NCBI GenBank assembly: GCA_947626775.1
Contig: CANQTL010000012.1
Location: forward strand, 1-64,000
DNA length: 64,000 nucleotides
Direction: 5' to 3'
Source: an uncultured Lachnospiraceae bacterium
GTDB taxonomy: Bacteria; Bacillota; Clostridia; Lachnospirales; Lachnospiraceae
Shown: piece after piece, positions 37,241 to 47,378 of the stretch
How the letters are laid out: every line of letters starts with the position of its first letter
Numbering within the stretch: the stretch's first letter is position 1
The notes under the pieces: generated by a model
What the model was told of the DNA's origin: nothing
The model's database searches: none
What the model saw: the letters and a program-made list of their open reading frames with translations, nothing else
Position numbers and translations under genes: made by a program

Positions 37241-37540
37241 TTACAGTCCTGCGAAGATCTCGATGTCCTTGCTGTCCTCGGTCAGCTGCACGATAGCTTT
37301 CTTCGTCTTCGCCGTCTTGCCGTACACCATGCCGCGTCTCTTGGTCTTGCCGTCCAGATTCATGGTGTTGACTTTCGCGACCTTCGTTCCCTCGAACATC
37401 TTCTCCACCGCTTCCTTGATCTGCGACTTGTTCGCCTCCGGGTGAACCAGGAACGTATATTTCTTCTCGCTCATGCCCGCCATACTCTTCTCCGTGATGA
37501 CAGGTTTGAGGATCACATCATAATACTGAATCGCTGCCAT
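37241..37540 (-). CDS. rplW: 50S ribosomal protein L23
   Basis: 99 residues. [13 protein letters not shown] near the start and [21 protein letters not shown] are typical. It lies at the exit-tunnel docking site. Its ATG shares base 37540 with the rplD stop. Confidence 0.98.
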   Translation of the reverse strand: MAAIQYYDVILKPVITEKSMAGMSEKKYTFLVHPEANKSQIKEAVEKMFEGTKVAKVNTMNLDGKTKRRGMVYGKTAKTKKAIVQLTEDSKDIEIFAGL

Positions 37541-38160
37541 TATGCGTACACCTCCTCGATCTTTGCCACGGCGTCCCTGGTGAGCACCAGCGTATCGCCC
37601 TTCAGGATGTCATACACATTGATGCTGTCCGCCACCGCCGTAGATATGGTGGGAAGATTCTTCGCGGAGCAGATCACGTTCTGGTCCTGCTCGCCGATTA
37701 CTACCATAGCCTTCTCCACTTTCAGGTTATCCATGACTTCTTTGAATTTCTTCGTCTTGATCTCGTCGAGCTTCAATTCATCCAGGACAATCAGCTTGTT
37801 CTCCTGCACTCTGCTCGTGAGAACGGACTTCAGCGCCGCGCGCTTCTCCTTCTTGTTCAGCTTGAAGGAATAATCCCTCGGAACCGGCGCGAACACGACG
37901 CCGCCGCCCTTCCACTGGGGCGCTCTCGTCGATCCCTGTCTCGCATGACCCGTCTCCTTCTGTCTCCAGGGCTTTCTGCCGCCGCCGGAAACCTCGGAGC
38001 GCGTCTTAGCCTTCTGCGTTCCCTGTCTCCTGTTCGCCAGCGTCTGGACGACTGCCATATGCACGAGGTGTTCGTTGATCTTGACGCCGAATACCGCATC
38101 GTTTAACTCCAGCTTGCCGACTTCTTTACCTTCCATATTGTAAACAGATACGTTTGCCAT
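37540..38160 (-). CDS. rplD: 50S ribosomal protein L4
   Basis: 206 residues. The tunnel loop ([32 protein letters not shown] in parts) and the C-terminal domain are intact. In some bacteria L4 also represses the S10 operon through the leader RNA, relevant because a structured leader is present upstream of rpsJ here. Confidence 0.98.
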   Translation of the reverse strand: MANVSVYNMEGKEVGKLELNDAVFGVKINEHLVHMAVVQTLANRRQGTQKAKTRSEVSGGGRKPWRQKETGHARQGSTRAPQWKGGGVVFAPVPRDYSFKLNKKEKRAALKSVLTSRVQENKLIVLDELKLDEIKTKKFKEVMDNLKVEKAMVVIGEQDQNVICSAKNLPTISTAVADSINVYDILKGDTLVLTRDAVAKIEEVYA

Positions 38161-38198
38161 CTGTATGGTCCTCCTTTCATCTGTGACCGGTAGTCACT

Positions 38199-38885
38199 CT
38201 ATTTCGCTTCCGCCTTAGTCGTCTCTTTGATGGTTACTAAGGCCTTCCTGGGTCCGGGTACGGCGCCCTTGACCAGGAGCAGATTCCTGTCCGCGTCGAC
38301 TCTTACGACCGTAAGGTTCTGCACCGTCACTCTGACGCAGCCCATATGACCCGGCATTCCCTTGCCCTTGAATACCTTGCTGGGCGAAGAGCATGCGCCG
38401 TTGGAACCCTGATGGCGATGGAACTTGGAGCCGTGCGCCATGGGACCTCTGTGCTGTCCGTGTCTCTTGATGGCGCCCTGGAATCCTTTACCTTTGGAAA
38501 TCGCCGTCGCGTCAATCCGATCGCCGGCTTCAAAAATATCCGCCTTAATCTCGCTGCCAAGCGCGTACTCTTCCGCGTTGTCCAGCTTGAGTTCTCTCAC
38601 ATATCTCTTGCAAGGCACGCCGGCCTTGTCGAAATGTCCCTTCATGGCCTTGTTCACGCCGTGTCTGTGGATCACTTCTTTTTTGCCGCCCTTGTCCTTG
38701 TTGACGATTCTCTCTTTCTTGTCCACGAAACCGACCTGTACCGCACTGTAACCGTCGTTCTCCACGGTCTTGATCTGCGTCACCGCGCAGGGGCCCGCCT
38801 GAAGTACGGTAACGGGGGTCAGCGTCCCGTCCTCGCCGAAAATCTGTGTCATTCCGACTTTTGTTGCCAAAATAGCCTTCTTCAT
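38199..38885 (-). CDS. rplC: 50S ribosomal protein L3
   Basis: 228 residues beginning [20 protein letters not shown]. The [22 protein letters not shown] segment reaching the peptidyl-transferase centre is intact; an alanine/lysine tail ends the protein. Confidence 0.98.
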   Translation of the reverse strand: MKKAILATKVGMTQIFGEDGTLTPVTVLQAGPCAVTQIKTVENDGYSAVQVGFVDKKERIVNKDKGGKKEVIHRHGVNKAMKGHFDKAGVPCKRYVRELKLDNAEEYALGSEIKADIFEAGDRIDATAISKGKGFQGAIKRHGQHRGPMAHGSKFHRHQGSNGACSSPSKVFKGKGMPGHMGCVRVTVQNLTVVRVDADRNLLLVKGAVPGPRKALVTIKETTKAEAK

Positions 38886-38913
38886 TTCCTTTACCTCCTG
38901 TTGTTCTACAGCG

Positions 38914-38952
38914 GAACCGGCCTGATCCCCGGCGGGGAGTCTGCTCCGGTTC
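38914..38952. repeat. Nested palindrome between rpsJ and rplC
   Basis: GAACCGG (38914-38920) pairs with CCGGTTC (38946-38952) around an inner TCCCC/GGGGA stem (38926-38938). Confidence 0.65.
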
Positions 38953-38968
38953 TTTCTAGTAGGGGTTG

Positions 38969-39286
38969 TTATTTGTTCTTCATCTTAATGTCGATGTAGA
39001 CGCCCGCGGGCATCTCCAGTCTCTGCAAAGCGTCCACCGTCTTGGGCGTAGGAGTGATGATGTCGATGAGTCTCTTGTGGGTTCTCTGCTCGAACTGCTC
39101 TCTGGAGTCCTTGTACTTGTGAACCGCTCTGAGGATCGTGACTACTTCCTTCTTCGTGGGAAGCGGCACGGGCCCGCTCACCTGGGATCCGTTCTTCTTT
39201 ACCGTTTCGATGATCTTCTTTGCCGATGCATCAACCAACTGATGATCGTAGGCTTTTAATGTAATTCTCATTACCTGACTTGCCAT
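38969..39286 (-). CDS. rpsJ: 30S ribosomal protein S10
   Basis: 105 residues. [23 protein letters not shown] and [17 protein letters not shown] are diagnostic. First gene of the S10-spc-alpha operon, with a promoter and a structured leader of about 240 bases upstream. Also the NusB partner in antitermination in other bacteria. Confidence 0.98.
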   Translation of the reverse strand: MASQVMRITLKAYDHQLVDASAKKIIETVKKNGSQVSGPVPLPTKKEVVTILRAVHKYKDSREQFEQRTHKRLIDIITPTPKTVDALQRLEMPAGVYIDIKMKNK

Positions 39287-39527
39287 AAAAAAAGTCGCCT
39301 CCTTTTCGCACTTTTAGTTCTAAGTACGACAAGCGGTGACTGTACACTCTTCCGTGTGTGTCCTACTTCGCAAGACACGAACACGTTGTTTCCGGCTGTG
39401 CCGGATCATCTTGCTTGTACAGTGACTTGTCGTCAGTTTCCTAACTTGACATTCGCTCCACGGAAAACCTGAACGCCATTGCTGACATCCAGCAACCTCA
39501 CGCTTCACAGCTATCATGCCACAGCAA
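39287..39527 (-). promoter_or_regulatory. Structured 5' leader of the S10 operon
   Basis: A closing stem joins ACGACAAG...TGACTGTACA (39326-39345) to TTGTACAGTGACTTGTCGT (39415-39433), enclosing at least two smaller hairpins (CCGG-CTGTG-CCGG, and GTGTCCTACTTCGCAAGACAC type). The layout suits an autoregulatory r-protein leader, but no Rfam family can be assigned by eye. Confidence 0.65.
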
Positions 39528-39532
39528 TGGCT

Positions 39533-39561
39533 ATTATACATGATGTGTTTTCATTATGCAA
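39533..39561 (-). promoter_or_regulatory. Sigma-A promoter of the S10-spc-alpha operon
   Basis: TTGCAT (39561-39556), 17 bases, TATAAT (39538-39533), about 245 bases before rpsJ. Confidence 0.85.
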
Positions 39562-39584
39562 GTGTTTTTTCAGAAATTTTACCC

Positions 39585-39619
39585 AAAAATCCCCTGCCCT
39601 GTTGCGGGCGGGGGATTTT
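39585..39619 (-). terminator. Terminator of the GH43 gene
   Basis: ATCCCCTGCCC and GGGCGGGGGAT pair around TGTTGC, followed on the minus strand by TTTTT (39589-39585). It starts 30 bases after the GH43 stop and just before the S10 promoter. Confidence 0.85.
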
Positions 39620-39648
39620 CCGGCTGGCAGTCGAACGCGCTGCGCGTT

Positions 39649-41208
39649 CTATTCCTCATATTTCACGCCCCAGACGCTCTCGTTGGAACCCACCGCGCTG
39701 AAGGTCATAACCGGCGTGCCGGCCTCGTCGTTCATCGCGCAGAAGACGCCGCTGTACTCTTTCCCGCCGTAGGCAAGATGCATGTAGTAAGTGCCGTCCG
39801 TCATCTCCCAGGATCCGGTGACGCCGTCCCCGTACACGCCGCCGCGCCCGGTGAGCACCAGCTTGAAGGGCTCGGCGATATCCGCGCTGATCTGAGTTCC
39901 CTGATTGATCACGTAATACTCGCCCGCGACCTCCTCTTTCGCATAGCCGCTTTCGGACACTGTCTCTCCGTCCGTCGCATAGGGCAGCATACAAGGCCAG
40001 CCCTCCGCGTTTACCAGGAACTGATGGACGCGGGGTTCATGATCCTCGGTCTTGTTGTCAAAGCGGGTGTGGAACACGATATACTCCCTGCCGTCCGCGT
40101 CGATGAACGCCGAATTGTGTCCCGTCGCCATGTAGGCCATCTCCAGGCTCGGCAGGAAATAGTTGCCCGAGAGCTTCAGGCCGTACTGCTGATGATCCGC
40201 GCCCTTCGCCGGATATGCGCCGTTCATGTCCACATAGTCGCCGTCCACCGTCTCGGAGCGGAATACCCGGATCTGATAGCCGCCCTCCCGCTGCAGAGCG
40301 CCGTAGGAGACGAACAGATAATAGTAGCCGTGCGCCGCATCATACAGAATATAAGGACCTTCCATCGACATATGGCCGCCGCCCATAAGCTGTCTGCCAT
40401 AGTAGGCGTCCACCCGGTTGTCCGGATCCGCCTCGGGATGGATCACTTCGCCCGTGTTCTCATCGAGCTCCAGCAGGAAGATCCCGCCCGACCAGGAACC
40501 GTAAGTCATCCAGAGCCTGCCGTCCGCATCGTAGAACACGGTGGGATCGATGGCGTTCGGATAGTCCTCGAAATTGTACTCGTTGCTCTTCTTGATATAA
40601 TGGTCTTTCGCGTACTCCTCGCTCACATAATCAAGGATGTCAGTGGCGCCCAGCGTCTCCCTGGTCATGCCCGAATAGATTAACGGCCCCTGCCATTTGA
40701 AAGGGCCTTCCGGTTTCTCGGAAGTAGCGTAACAGAGATTGGAGGCGTTCCAGGTCGAAGTCGTGCAGAAGTACATATAGTAGAGACCGTTCTTTTCATT
40801 ATAGATCACATCCGGCGCCCAGATGTGCCTCGTCCTGTCGTCCGTGGGAATCAGGCTCTTCTTGTTGCCGGCATAGTCGAAGGCGTGCTCCTCCGCGAGC
40901 AGTCTGTCATACAGCGGGTTGTTGAGCTGATAGCCGTTCGCGATATCGGTCCAGTGCCGCAGATCCGTGGAGACCGCGCCGGTCATATGCGAGCCGTAGA
41001 TATAATATTTGCCGTCCGCCGCCAGGATCGAGGGATCGTGCACGCTCACGCCCGCCTCAATCTTCGCCGTCGGGATACCGTCGTAGCTCACCGTAAAGTC
41101 CGAATCGACCTTCTCCGCAAACAGACTGTCCCTGTTCGCATAGACAAGCGCTCCCGCCGCCGCGGCCAATATGACGGCTCCGCCTATGATCATTCCTCTT
41201 TTCTTCAT
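39649..41208 (-). CDS. Glycoside hydrolase family 43 protein (arabinanase-like) with lipocalin-like C-terminal domain
   Basis: 519 residues. An N-terminal signal or anchor (residues 5-24) sends it out of the cytoplasm. The five-bladed GH43 domain (about 50-400) has the catalytic base Asp58 (VHDPSI), the pKa-modulating Asp221 (AIDPTVFY) and the general acid Glu283 (MEGPY). The C-terminal 100 residues (EYYVINQGTQIS onward) fit the lipocalin-like domain found after GH43 arabinanases. It probably cuts arabinan or arabino-oligosaccharides. The ATG at 41208 (MKKRGMIIGG) starts the signal; the longer frame above it is not signal-like. Monocistronic. Confidence 0.88.
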   Translation of the reverse strand: MKKRGMIIGGAVILAAAAGALVYANRDSLFAEKVDSDFTVSYDGIPTAKIEAGVSVHDPSILAADGKYYIYGSHMTGAVSTDLRHWTDIANGYQLNNPLYDRLLAEEHAFDYAGNKKSLIPTDDRTRHIWAPDVIYNEKNGLYYMYFCTTSTWNASNLCYATSEKPEGPFKWQGPLIYSGMTRETLGATDILDYVSEEYAKDHYIKKSNEYNFEDYPNAIDPTVFYDADGRLWMTYGSWSGGIFLLELDENTGEVIHPEADPDNRVDAYYGRQLMGGGHMSMEGPYILYDAAHGYYYLFVSYGALQREGGYQIRVFRSETVDGDYVDMNGAYPAKGADHQQYGLKLSGNYFLPSLEMAYMATGHNSAFIDADGREYIVFHTRFDNKTEDHEPRVHQFLVNAEGWPCMLPYATDGETVSESGYAKEEVAGEYYVINQGTQISADIAEPFKLVLTGRGGVYGDGVTGSWEMTDGTYYMHLAYGGKEYSGVFCAMNDEAGTPVMTFSAVGSNESVWGVKYEE

Positions 41209-41441
41209 TCTGCCTCTCAGCCTCCTGTTTTCTTTTCGATCGTTTCTGCCTGACCTGTCTGCGCCCATTTCTTCCACTATAACAGAAATCCGGCATTTTT
41301 CCCAGTCATTTTTTGACTGTGCCGCCCCATACCGGAGCCGTATGGATTTTCCGGCGGGAATATGCTATCCTTAATACAATCGCAGCCGCGCGGGCCGGCG
41401 GAACAGAGATCCATTTATTATAGAAGAAAGGAACCTACAGC

Positions 41442-42317
41442 ATGTGGACAGCCGACAACTGGAAAGACTATGAAGTGCTCGATACCTCGAACGGTGAGAA
41501 ACTGGAGCGCTGGGGACGGTATATCCTGGTACGCCCCGATCCGCAGATCATATGGGATACGCCACGGGAAGACCGCCGCTGGGCGCGTCCCAACGGCCAT
41601 TATCACCGCAGCGCGAAGGGCGGCGGCGAATGGGAATTCTTCGATCTTCCCGACGAGTGGGGCGTCTCCTACGGCGATCTGACTTTTCGCCTGAAGCCTT
41701 TCAGCTTCAAGCACACGGGACTCTTCCCCGAGCAGGCCGTCAACTGGGACTGGTTTTCTTCCATCATACGGAACGCGGGGCGGCAGGATCCCGGCAGGCA
41801 GATCAGAGTGCTCAACCTCTTCGCCTACACCGGCGGCGCGACGGTCGCAGCCGCGCGGGCGGGCGCGGGCGTCACCCATGTGGACGCCTCCAGGGGAATG
41901 GTATCCTGGGCGAAGGAGAACGCTGCGGCCTCCGGGCTGGCCGACGCGCCGATCCGCTGGCTGGTGGACGACTGCGTTAAGTTCGTGGAACGGGAAATCC
42001 GCCGGGGCAATACCTACGACGCGGTCATTATGGATCCGCCTTCTTACGGCAGAGGACCCAAAGGGGAGATCTGGAAGCTCGAAGAGAGCATCTTTCCCTT
42101 GATCCGGCTTACCGCGCGGCTTCTGTCGAAAGACGCTCTCTTCTATCTCGTCAACTCCTACACGACCGGCCTGCAGCCCGCCGTGCTGACCTATATGATA
42201 CATGCTGCTCTCGTGCCTTCCTTCGGCGGACATGTGGAGTCGGATGAGATCGGCCTGCCTGTCGCCTCCACCGGTCTGATCCTGCCATGCGGCGCCTCAG
42301 GTCGCTGGATACGCTGA
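41442..42317 (+). CDS. Class I SAM-dependent methyltransferase (RlmI/K-like C-terminal type)
   Basis: 291 residues. The SAM motif is LNLFAYTGGATVAAARAGA (about 125-143), followed by THVDASRGMVSWAKENAAASGL and the catalytic-loop motif VIMDPPSYGRG (about 195-205). These match 23S rRNA (cytosine-5) methyltransferase domains of the RlmI/RlmK type, but the PUA domain of RlmI is absent, so the substrate is uncertain. A good AAAGGAACC-type ribosome binding site is present. It ends convergently with the DUF2752 gene. Confidence 0.85.
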   Translation: MWTADNWKDYEVLDTSNGEKLERWGRYILVRPDPQIIWDTPREDRRWARPNGHYHRSAKGGGEWEFFDLPDEWGVSYGDLTFRLKPFSFKHTGLFPEQAVNWDWFSSIIRNAGRQDPGRQIRVLNLFAYTGGATVAAARAGAGVTHVDASRGMVSWAKENAAASGLADAPIRWLVDDCVKFVEREIRRGNTYDAVIMDPPSYGRGPKGEIWKLEESIFPLIRLTARLLSKDALFYLVNSYTTGLQPAVLTYMIHAALVPSFGGHVESDEIGLPVASTGLILPCGASGRWIR

Positions 42318-42351
42318 CCGGCGGCGCGTCCGCCATGCCGGGCGCGGTCTT

Positions 42352-42801
42352 TCAGAAGCGCCTCCCGCAGGCCGCGATCCGCGCCAGCAGATTGTCGGCC
42401 ATGTAGACGCAGGGCTCCCTGTCCGGAAAATACAAGTACATTCGCACGCCGTACACGAGCACAAGCCCCGCCGCCAGCGCAGCCGCCACGGCGGTCATCC
42501 CCCGCGCCTTCCGGTTTTGCAGATAGCGGTTCCAGCCAAAATAGAGCGCGGCGAGCGCAATCGGAAAGATCATCGGCTGATACTGCCATGCCTGCCGCCA
42601 TCTGCCCGTCAAAAGACAGAACGCCGCCCTGCTGGCGCCGCAGCCGGGACACGGTATCCCGCAGAAAGCGACCAGCGGGCAGACCGCGCCGAACAGCAGA
42701 TTGCTCACCGGAACATACAGCGCGAACGCAGCAGCCGCAACCCCGTACTCTCTGACGTCCGCCGCAACTCTGTTCAAAACTCCTCTCACATACGCCTTCA
42801 T
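42352..42801 (-). CDS. DUF2752 small membrane protein
   Basis: 149 residues, three hydrophobic segments. The CPGCGASRA motif with the following TGRWRQAWQYQPM is the DUF2752 signature; the role is unknown. It starts one base after the TraX gene, in the same operon. Confidence 0.82.
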   Translation of the reverse strand: MKAYVRGVLNRVAADVREYGVAAAAFALYVPVSNLLFGAVCPLVAFCGIPCPGCGASRAAFCLLTGRWRQAWQYQPMIFPIALAALYFGWNRYLQNRKARGMTAVAAALAAGLVLVYGVRMYLYFPDREPCVYMADNLLARIAACGRRF

Positions 42802-42802
42802 C

Positions 42803-43684
42803 CTACCCCACCCTCATCGTCGCGCCAAACAGCAGCACCGTCACCGCGTACAGGAGCAGCAGATGCGCCGGATAGAACGCGTAGAAGAACCATTTCGGCA
42901 GCTGCCTCCCTTTCGTTCCGTTGTACAGGGCGATCGGCACAAACGCCGCCAGACCGTACATCTCGCTCAGGCTGAACTGCAGCAGTTCTCCCGCCGTATA
43001 GCTATAGTCCCATTTTGTGACATTGTCCAGCCAGGCCATGGAAAATTTCCCCAGATACAACACGCACGCCGCCGGCAGGAATCGCTCCCACACCGGTCTG
43101 TTCCGCAGAATATAAAAGACAAAAATCAAAAGCACGCCCAAATGCTGATAGTCGGCGCGCAGCAGATATGCGGCCGCACAGCCGGCAAGCAGCGCGACAG
43201 GCTGCGCAAGGCGAAAGAGCCATATCCGCGCGCGCGCCGCCCTGCCCGGAGAAGCCCCCGCGGTCCCCCGCAGCTCTCGGGCGCGCCGCCCCGCCCCTTC
43301 CCACGCGGTCAGGACGCACATTCCTAGTGCCAGCGTGAAGAAGACATTCTGGTGCTCAAACTCCAGCGCGCCGCCCATAAAAGCCAGGTCAAAAGGCAGC
43401 TCCGACAGAAGGGCGAACAGCCACAGGCGCATGATATATCTGCTCCTGCTGCGCGTGTACACAAACCCCTCCGCGAGCAGGAAGGCAAACAGGACAAAGG
43501 CCACTCTCCCGACCGCCCGGCCCGCCGCCTGCACGGTCAGAAGCCCCTGCACATCCTGTCCGGCCTCCCAGCACTTCTGGATATAGACTTCAAACGGAAT
43601 CGCAAAAAAGTGATCGATAAACATGGTCAGACAGGCCACATTTTTCAGCGCCGCTCCGCTGAGCGGCAGTCTGCTCTGCTGCAT
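42803..43684 (-). CDS. TraX family membrane protein
   Basis: 293 residues with about eight membrane segments. The TraX/acyltransferase-like N-terminal signature LSGAALKNVACLTMFIDHF and later FAFLLAEGFVYTRSRSRY are visible. TraX acetylates F pilin in Escherichia coli; chromosomal members in Firmicutes have no known target. First gene of a two-gene operon with DUF2752. Confidence 0.85.
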   Translation of the reverse strand: MQQSRLPLSGAALKNVACLTMFIDHFFAIPFEVYIQKCWEAGQDVQGLLTVQAAGRAVGRVAFVLFAFLLAEGFVYTRSRSRYIMRLWLFALLSELPFDLAFMGGALEFEHQNVFFTLALGMCVLTAWEGAGRRARELRGTAGASPGRAARARIWLFRLAQPVALLAGCAAAYLLRADYQHLGVLLIFVFYILRNRPVWERFLPAACVLYLGKFSMAWLDNVTKWDYSYTAGELLQFSLSEMYGLAAFVPIALYNGTKGRQLPKWFFYAFYPAHLLLLYAVTVLLFGATMRVG

Positions 43685-43755
43685 TACAGTTTCTCCGTCA
43701 GGCGGCAGACCGGCGTTTTCTCTCCCCTGCCGCGCAGTATTTCTGATTTTTCCTT

Positions 43756-43784
43756 ATTATATAATTGCCGTCTCGAAAACACAA
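43756..43784 (-). promoter_or_regulatory. Promoter of the TraX-DUF2752 operon
   Basis: TTGTGT (43784-43779), 17 bases, TATAAT (43761-43756). Confidence 0.7.
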
Positions 43785-43891
43785 TACATTTTGCGCCGTG
43801 TCTGTTGCTTTTTACCGCAAAAAAATATAAGATGGTAGATAGATAACGATTTCCGGTGATACGGTTACCGGCAAAAACGGAGGAAAAATCT

Positions 43892-45655
43892 ATGGGTAAG
43901 AATAATAAGGGTTCCAGGCGCGGCCAGAATGTCAAGAGCGCCAAGAGTCAGACAAGCGCCGCGGCTCTCTATGACAAGCTGAAGGATAAAAAGGTAAAGG
44001 ATAAACTGAGTTTTGCGTTTTCCAGAACGCTGGCTCTGATGGTGGCGTGCATCGTCATCTCCCTGATCGGCCTGATCTTCATTTCAAACAGGCTGCGGAC
44101 TTTCTATCAGGTGTCCTATCACAATGTGACGCTGGCGAGTCAGAGCCAGTCCAATCTGCAGGAAGGCGGCAAGAACATGCTGCACGCCTGCCTGGTCACC
44201 GAAGACGAGGCGACGGAGGAAAAACTGAATGCCGCGAAGGCAAACTTCGAGAACATGACGACCCTGCTCACGGAACTGAAATCTTCTTCCGCGGCGGATC
44301 CTGCGCTGTTCGACACCATACTCAAGGACATGGAACGTCTCAACACCCTGTTCAAGCCTTTTGAGACATTCTGCCGCCTCCACAATCCGCAGAGCGCCTA
44401 CGGCGTCTATAACTCCCAATACCTGGATATCTTCAACGAGATGGAGCAGGGCATCGCCACCATCGAACAGGTGGAGGACGAGAACGCCGTCCGCATGTAC
44501 CGCGTGGCCAACGTCATCAAGTACTGCTGCATTATTCTGGAGATTCTGCTCGGCGCCGTCAGCGTATTCTTCGGCGTCAATCTCTCCAGATTCCTCGCCG
44601 ACATGCTGAACGACAGCATCTCCGAGCTGCGGGAATCCGCTCTGGAGATGACGAAGGGCAACTTCGATATCAATATCGCATACGAGTCCTCCGACGAGCT
44701 CGGCGAACTGGCCGACGCCATGCGGCACATGATTTCCGAGACGCGTCTCATCATCTCCGACACGAGCGAGATGCTGGAGGAGATGGCGGCCAACAACTTC
44801 AACATCCACGCCAAGATGGAGGACCGCTATGTGGGAATCTACGAGAACCTGATGCTGTCCATCCGGGAGCTGAACCACCGCCTGAACGACACCCTGCAGA
44901 ACATCAGCGAGGCCTCCGGACAGGTGAGCTCCGGCGCCCTGCAGCTCGCGCAGAACGCGCAGGCTCTCGCGGCGGGCGCAACCGACCAGGCGAGCGCCAT
45001 CGATGAGCTGACGACGACGATCGAGAGCGTCGCCAACATGGCTGCGGAGAGCGCGGAGAATCAGGAAACCGCGGCCCGCAACGTCAGCGAGGTCGCTCGC
45101 GAAGCAGCCAGGGGCCGCGAGGAGATCATTCGTCTTCTGGACGCTATGGAGAAGATCAGCAGCACCTCCAAGGAGATCGAAAATATCACCGTTTCCATCG
45201 AGGAGATCGCTTCCCAGACCAATCTGCTCTCCCTGAACGCTTCCATCGAGGCGGCGAGAGCGGGCGAGTCTGGCAGGGGCTTCGCCGTCGTCGCCGACCA
45301 GATCGGCAAGCTGGCCGCCGACAGCGCGCAGTCAGCCGTCAACACGAGAGATCTGATCGCAAAATCGCTCGCGGAGATCGCCAACGGCAACGCCATCACC
45401 CAGAACACGGCCGCCGTGCTGGAGGAAGTGTTAAATTCCATGAACCAGGTGCAGGAGATCGTGAAGAACGCGAGCGCCGCATCGCAGACGCAGGCAGAAA
45501 TGATAAAGGAGATCTCCGAAAATATCGAAAAGATCTCCTCCGTGGTAGAAGCCAATTCCGCCTCCGCGGAACAGAACTCCGCGACGAGCCAGGAACTGAC
45601 CAGTCAGTCGGATTCCATGAGCAGCATGATCGCAGAGTTCCATCTGCGGCAGTAA
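43892..45655 (+). CDS. Methyl-accepting chemotaxis protein with helical-bundle sensor
   Basis: 587 residues. A basic Lys-rich N-terminus (about 1-45) precedes transmembrane segment 1 (about 48-70), an extracellular all-helical region (about 70-215) of the four-helix-bundle receptor type, transmembrane segment 2 (about 216-238), HAMP (about 240-295), and a signalling domain with [34 protein letters not shown]. The ATG at 43892 has GGAGGAAAAATCT ahead. It converges with the PP2C phosphatase gene; only 19 bases separate the stops. Confidence 0.92.
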   Translation: MGKNNKGSRRGQNVKSAKSQTSAAALYDKLKDKKVKDKLSFAFSRTLALMVACIVISLIGLIFISNRLRTFYQVSYHNVTLASQSQSNLQEGGKNMLHACLVTEDEATEEKLNAAKANFENMTTLLTELKSSSAADPALFDTILKDMERLNTLFKPFETFCRLHNPQSAYGVYNSQYLDIFNEMEQGIATIEQVEDENAVRMYRVANVIKYCCIILEILLGAVSVFFGVNLSRFLADMLNDSISELRESALEMTKGNFDINIAYESSDELGELADAMRHMISETRLIISDTSEMLEEMAANNFNIHAKMEDRYVGIYENLMLSIRELNHRLNDTLQNISEASGQVSSGALQLAQNAQALAAGATDQASAIDELTTTIESVANMAAESAENQETAARNVSEVAREAARGREEIIRLLDAMEKISSTSKEIENITVSIEEIASQTNLLSLNASIEAARAGESGRGFAVVADQIGKLAADSAQSAVNTRDLIAKSLAEIANGNAITQNTAAVLEEVLNSMNQVQEIVKNASAASQTQAEMIKEISENIEKISSVVEANSASAEQNSATSQELTSQSDSMSSMIAEFHLRQ

Positions 45656-45674
45656 TCATCCGCCGGCAATCCGG

Positions 45675-47378
45675 TCAGATTTCCATTTTTTTCACGTACT
45701 CCAGAGAGAGCATCGTGATATCGTCAAACTGCGGCGCGTCGCCGACAAACGTATCGACCGCCTCTTTCACCGCAGGCAGCAGCGCCTCCGGCGGCAAATC
45801 CCCGCAGCGATTCAGCGTCTGGCTCAGCCGCTCCATTCCGTAGAGCTCCTGCGCGCCGTTGGTCGCTTCCGGTACGCCGTCCGTATACAGGAACAGCTTA
45901 TCCCCGGGCTCCAGCATCATGGAGCCCGCTTTGTATCTGATGCCTTCCATGCCGGCCAGCACAAAGCCGGCTTTCACCTTATATGCCTCGTAAGCGCCGT
46001 CTTTTTTCTTGATGAAGGGCAGCTCATGCCCCGCGTTGACAAACCTGAGTTCTCCTGTGGCGATGTCGAGAACCGCCTCGAAAGCCGTGATAAACAGCCC
46101 CTCCTTGTTGGACTCGCACAGCAGCTCGTTCACTTCCATAAACACTTCCCCGAGATCCTTGTCCGGCACGGTGTGATCCTTGAGCAGGGTCTTGCCGATC
46201 ACCATAAAGAGCGCCGCGGGCACTCCCTTGCCGGAGACGTCCGCCATCACCATGGCCAGATGCCGGTCGTCCACCATGAAGAAATCGAAGAAGTCGCCGC
46301 CGACCTCCTTCGCCGGCATCATGGTGGCGTAGATGACGAACTCCTCTCTGTCGGGGAACGGCGGGAAGATACTCGGCAGCATATCCGCCTGAATCTGCGT
46401 CGCGATATTGAGCTCCGCGCCGATACGCTCCTTCTCCGCCGTCACCTTCGTCAGGTTGTCGATGTAGCTGTTGATATCGTTTTCCAGCTTCAGAATGCTC
46501 TCGCTCAGCGTCTGGATCTCGTCGTGCGTCCGAATCTCCTGCAGCCTGGTCGAGATCGCATTGTTGTTCTTTACGAAGTCCTCCGCCTCCTGCGATACCA
46601 GCTTGATCGGCGAGATCATGGTACGGATCAGGAACCACAGGATCAGCAGGAGCAGGAGCAACGCCGTCACGCCCGCGCTCAAAGCGATCCGCGCGACAAA
46701 GTGCAGCGTGTCCGCCTGCAGCGTCGCCATCGGGATCTCCACGGCCACGAACGCCGCCGTCTGTCCGTCCAAGACCACGGGGTACAGCGCCGTCGTGGTG
46801 TATCCGAACTGGCCGTCCGCCACGAAATAATCGTTCGAGTGCACACCGCTCTCGTAGGACTTCAGAATCTCCCCACAGTATTCCGGAAAAATGGAGCCGT
46901 TGTCGCCGAGCTGCATCCGAAGCGCCTCGTCGTAATAGCTGTCCATCACATAGATCAGGGGCTTCCACCTTTTCTCCTGATGCGCCTGCTTGTCGTAGTG
47001 ACTCAGCACGTCGATATCGAATACGCAGATGTTGATATCGTTCGCGTCCATGCTCTTACGCATATTGTCGAGCAGGGCCGTCAGTTCCATATATCTGGCG
47101 CTGCCCGTGATCTCCTCACGCTGTTCCTCCGACAGATCCCCGTCCACATACGCCACCGCCGCCTGCACGTATTCCTGCAGCTCCTGCGGCGAAAAATACC
47201 CGGAGACCGCCTCGGCCGTCTGGTACGCCGTCTCATTGTACCGCTTCATAATCGAATTCCGGTAGATCATGATACCTCTCACAACAACCGCAGAGGTGAC
47301 TAACAGCACCGCCAATCCGATCAGCAGCGTAAATTTCGTGCGCAGCTTAACCATTCTGCGCCCTCTCTTCTCTTCCAT
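45675..47378 (-). CDS. Membrane SpoIIE-type PP2C phosphatase with extracellular sensor and HAMP
   Basis: 567 residues. Transmembrane segment 1 (about 13-32), a Cache-like extracellular sensor (about 35-220), transmembrane segment 2 (about 225-250), HAMP plus coiled coil (about 252-330), then a SpoIIE-like PP2C serine phosphatase domain (about 335-560). Metal-site motifs EVGGDFFD, MADVSGKGVPAA, FLYTDGVPEA and FDDITMLSL are intact. Such enzymes dephosphorylate anti-sigma-antagonist (STAS) proteins in partner switching. Last of four coupled genes; its ATG overlaps the GH3 stop (TAATG). The transporter upstream carries the RsbW-like partner domain. No STAS gene is seen nearby. Confidence 0.9.
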   Translation of the reverse strand: MEEKRGRRMVKLRTKFTLLIGLAVLLVTSAVVVRGIMIYRNSIMKRYNETAYQTAEAVSGYFSPQELQEYVQAAVAYVDGDLSEEQREEITGSARYMELTALLDNMRKSMDANDINICVFDIDVLSHYDKQAHQEKRWKPLIYVMDSYYDEALRMQLGDNGSIFPEYCGEILKSYESGVHSNDYFVADGQFGYTTTALYPVVLDGQTAAFVAVEIPMATLQADTLHFVARIALSAGVTALLLLLLILWFLIRTMISPIKLVSQEAEDFVKNNNAISTRLQEIRTHDEIQTLSESILKLENDINSYIDNLTKVTAEKERIGAELNIATQIQADMLPSIFPPFPDREEFVIYATMMPAKEVGGDFFDFFMVDDRHLAMVMADVSGKGVPAALFMVIGKTLLKDHTVPDKDLGEVFMEVNELLCESNKEGLFITAFEAVLDIATGELRFVNAGHELPFIKKKDGAYEAYKVKAGFVLAGMEGIRYKAGSMMLEPGDKLFLYTDGVPEATNGAQELYGMERLSQTLNRCGDLPPEALLPAVKEAVDTFVGDAPQFDDITMLSLEYVKKMEI

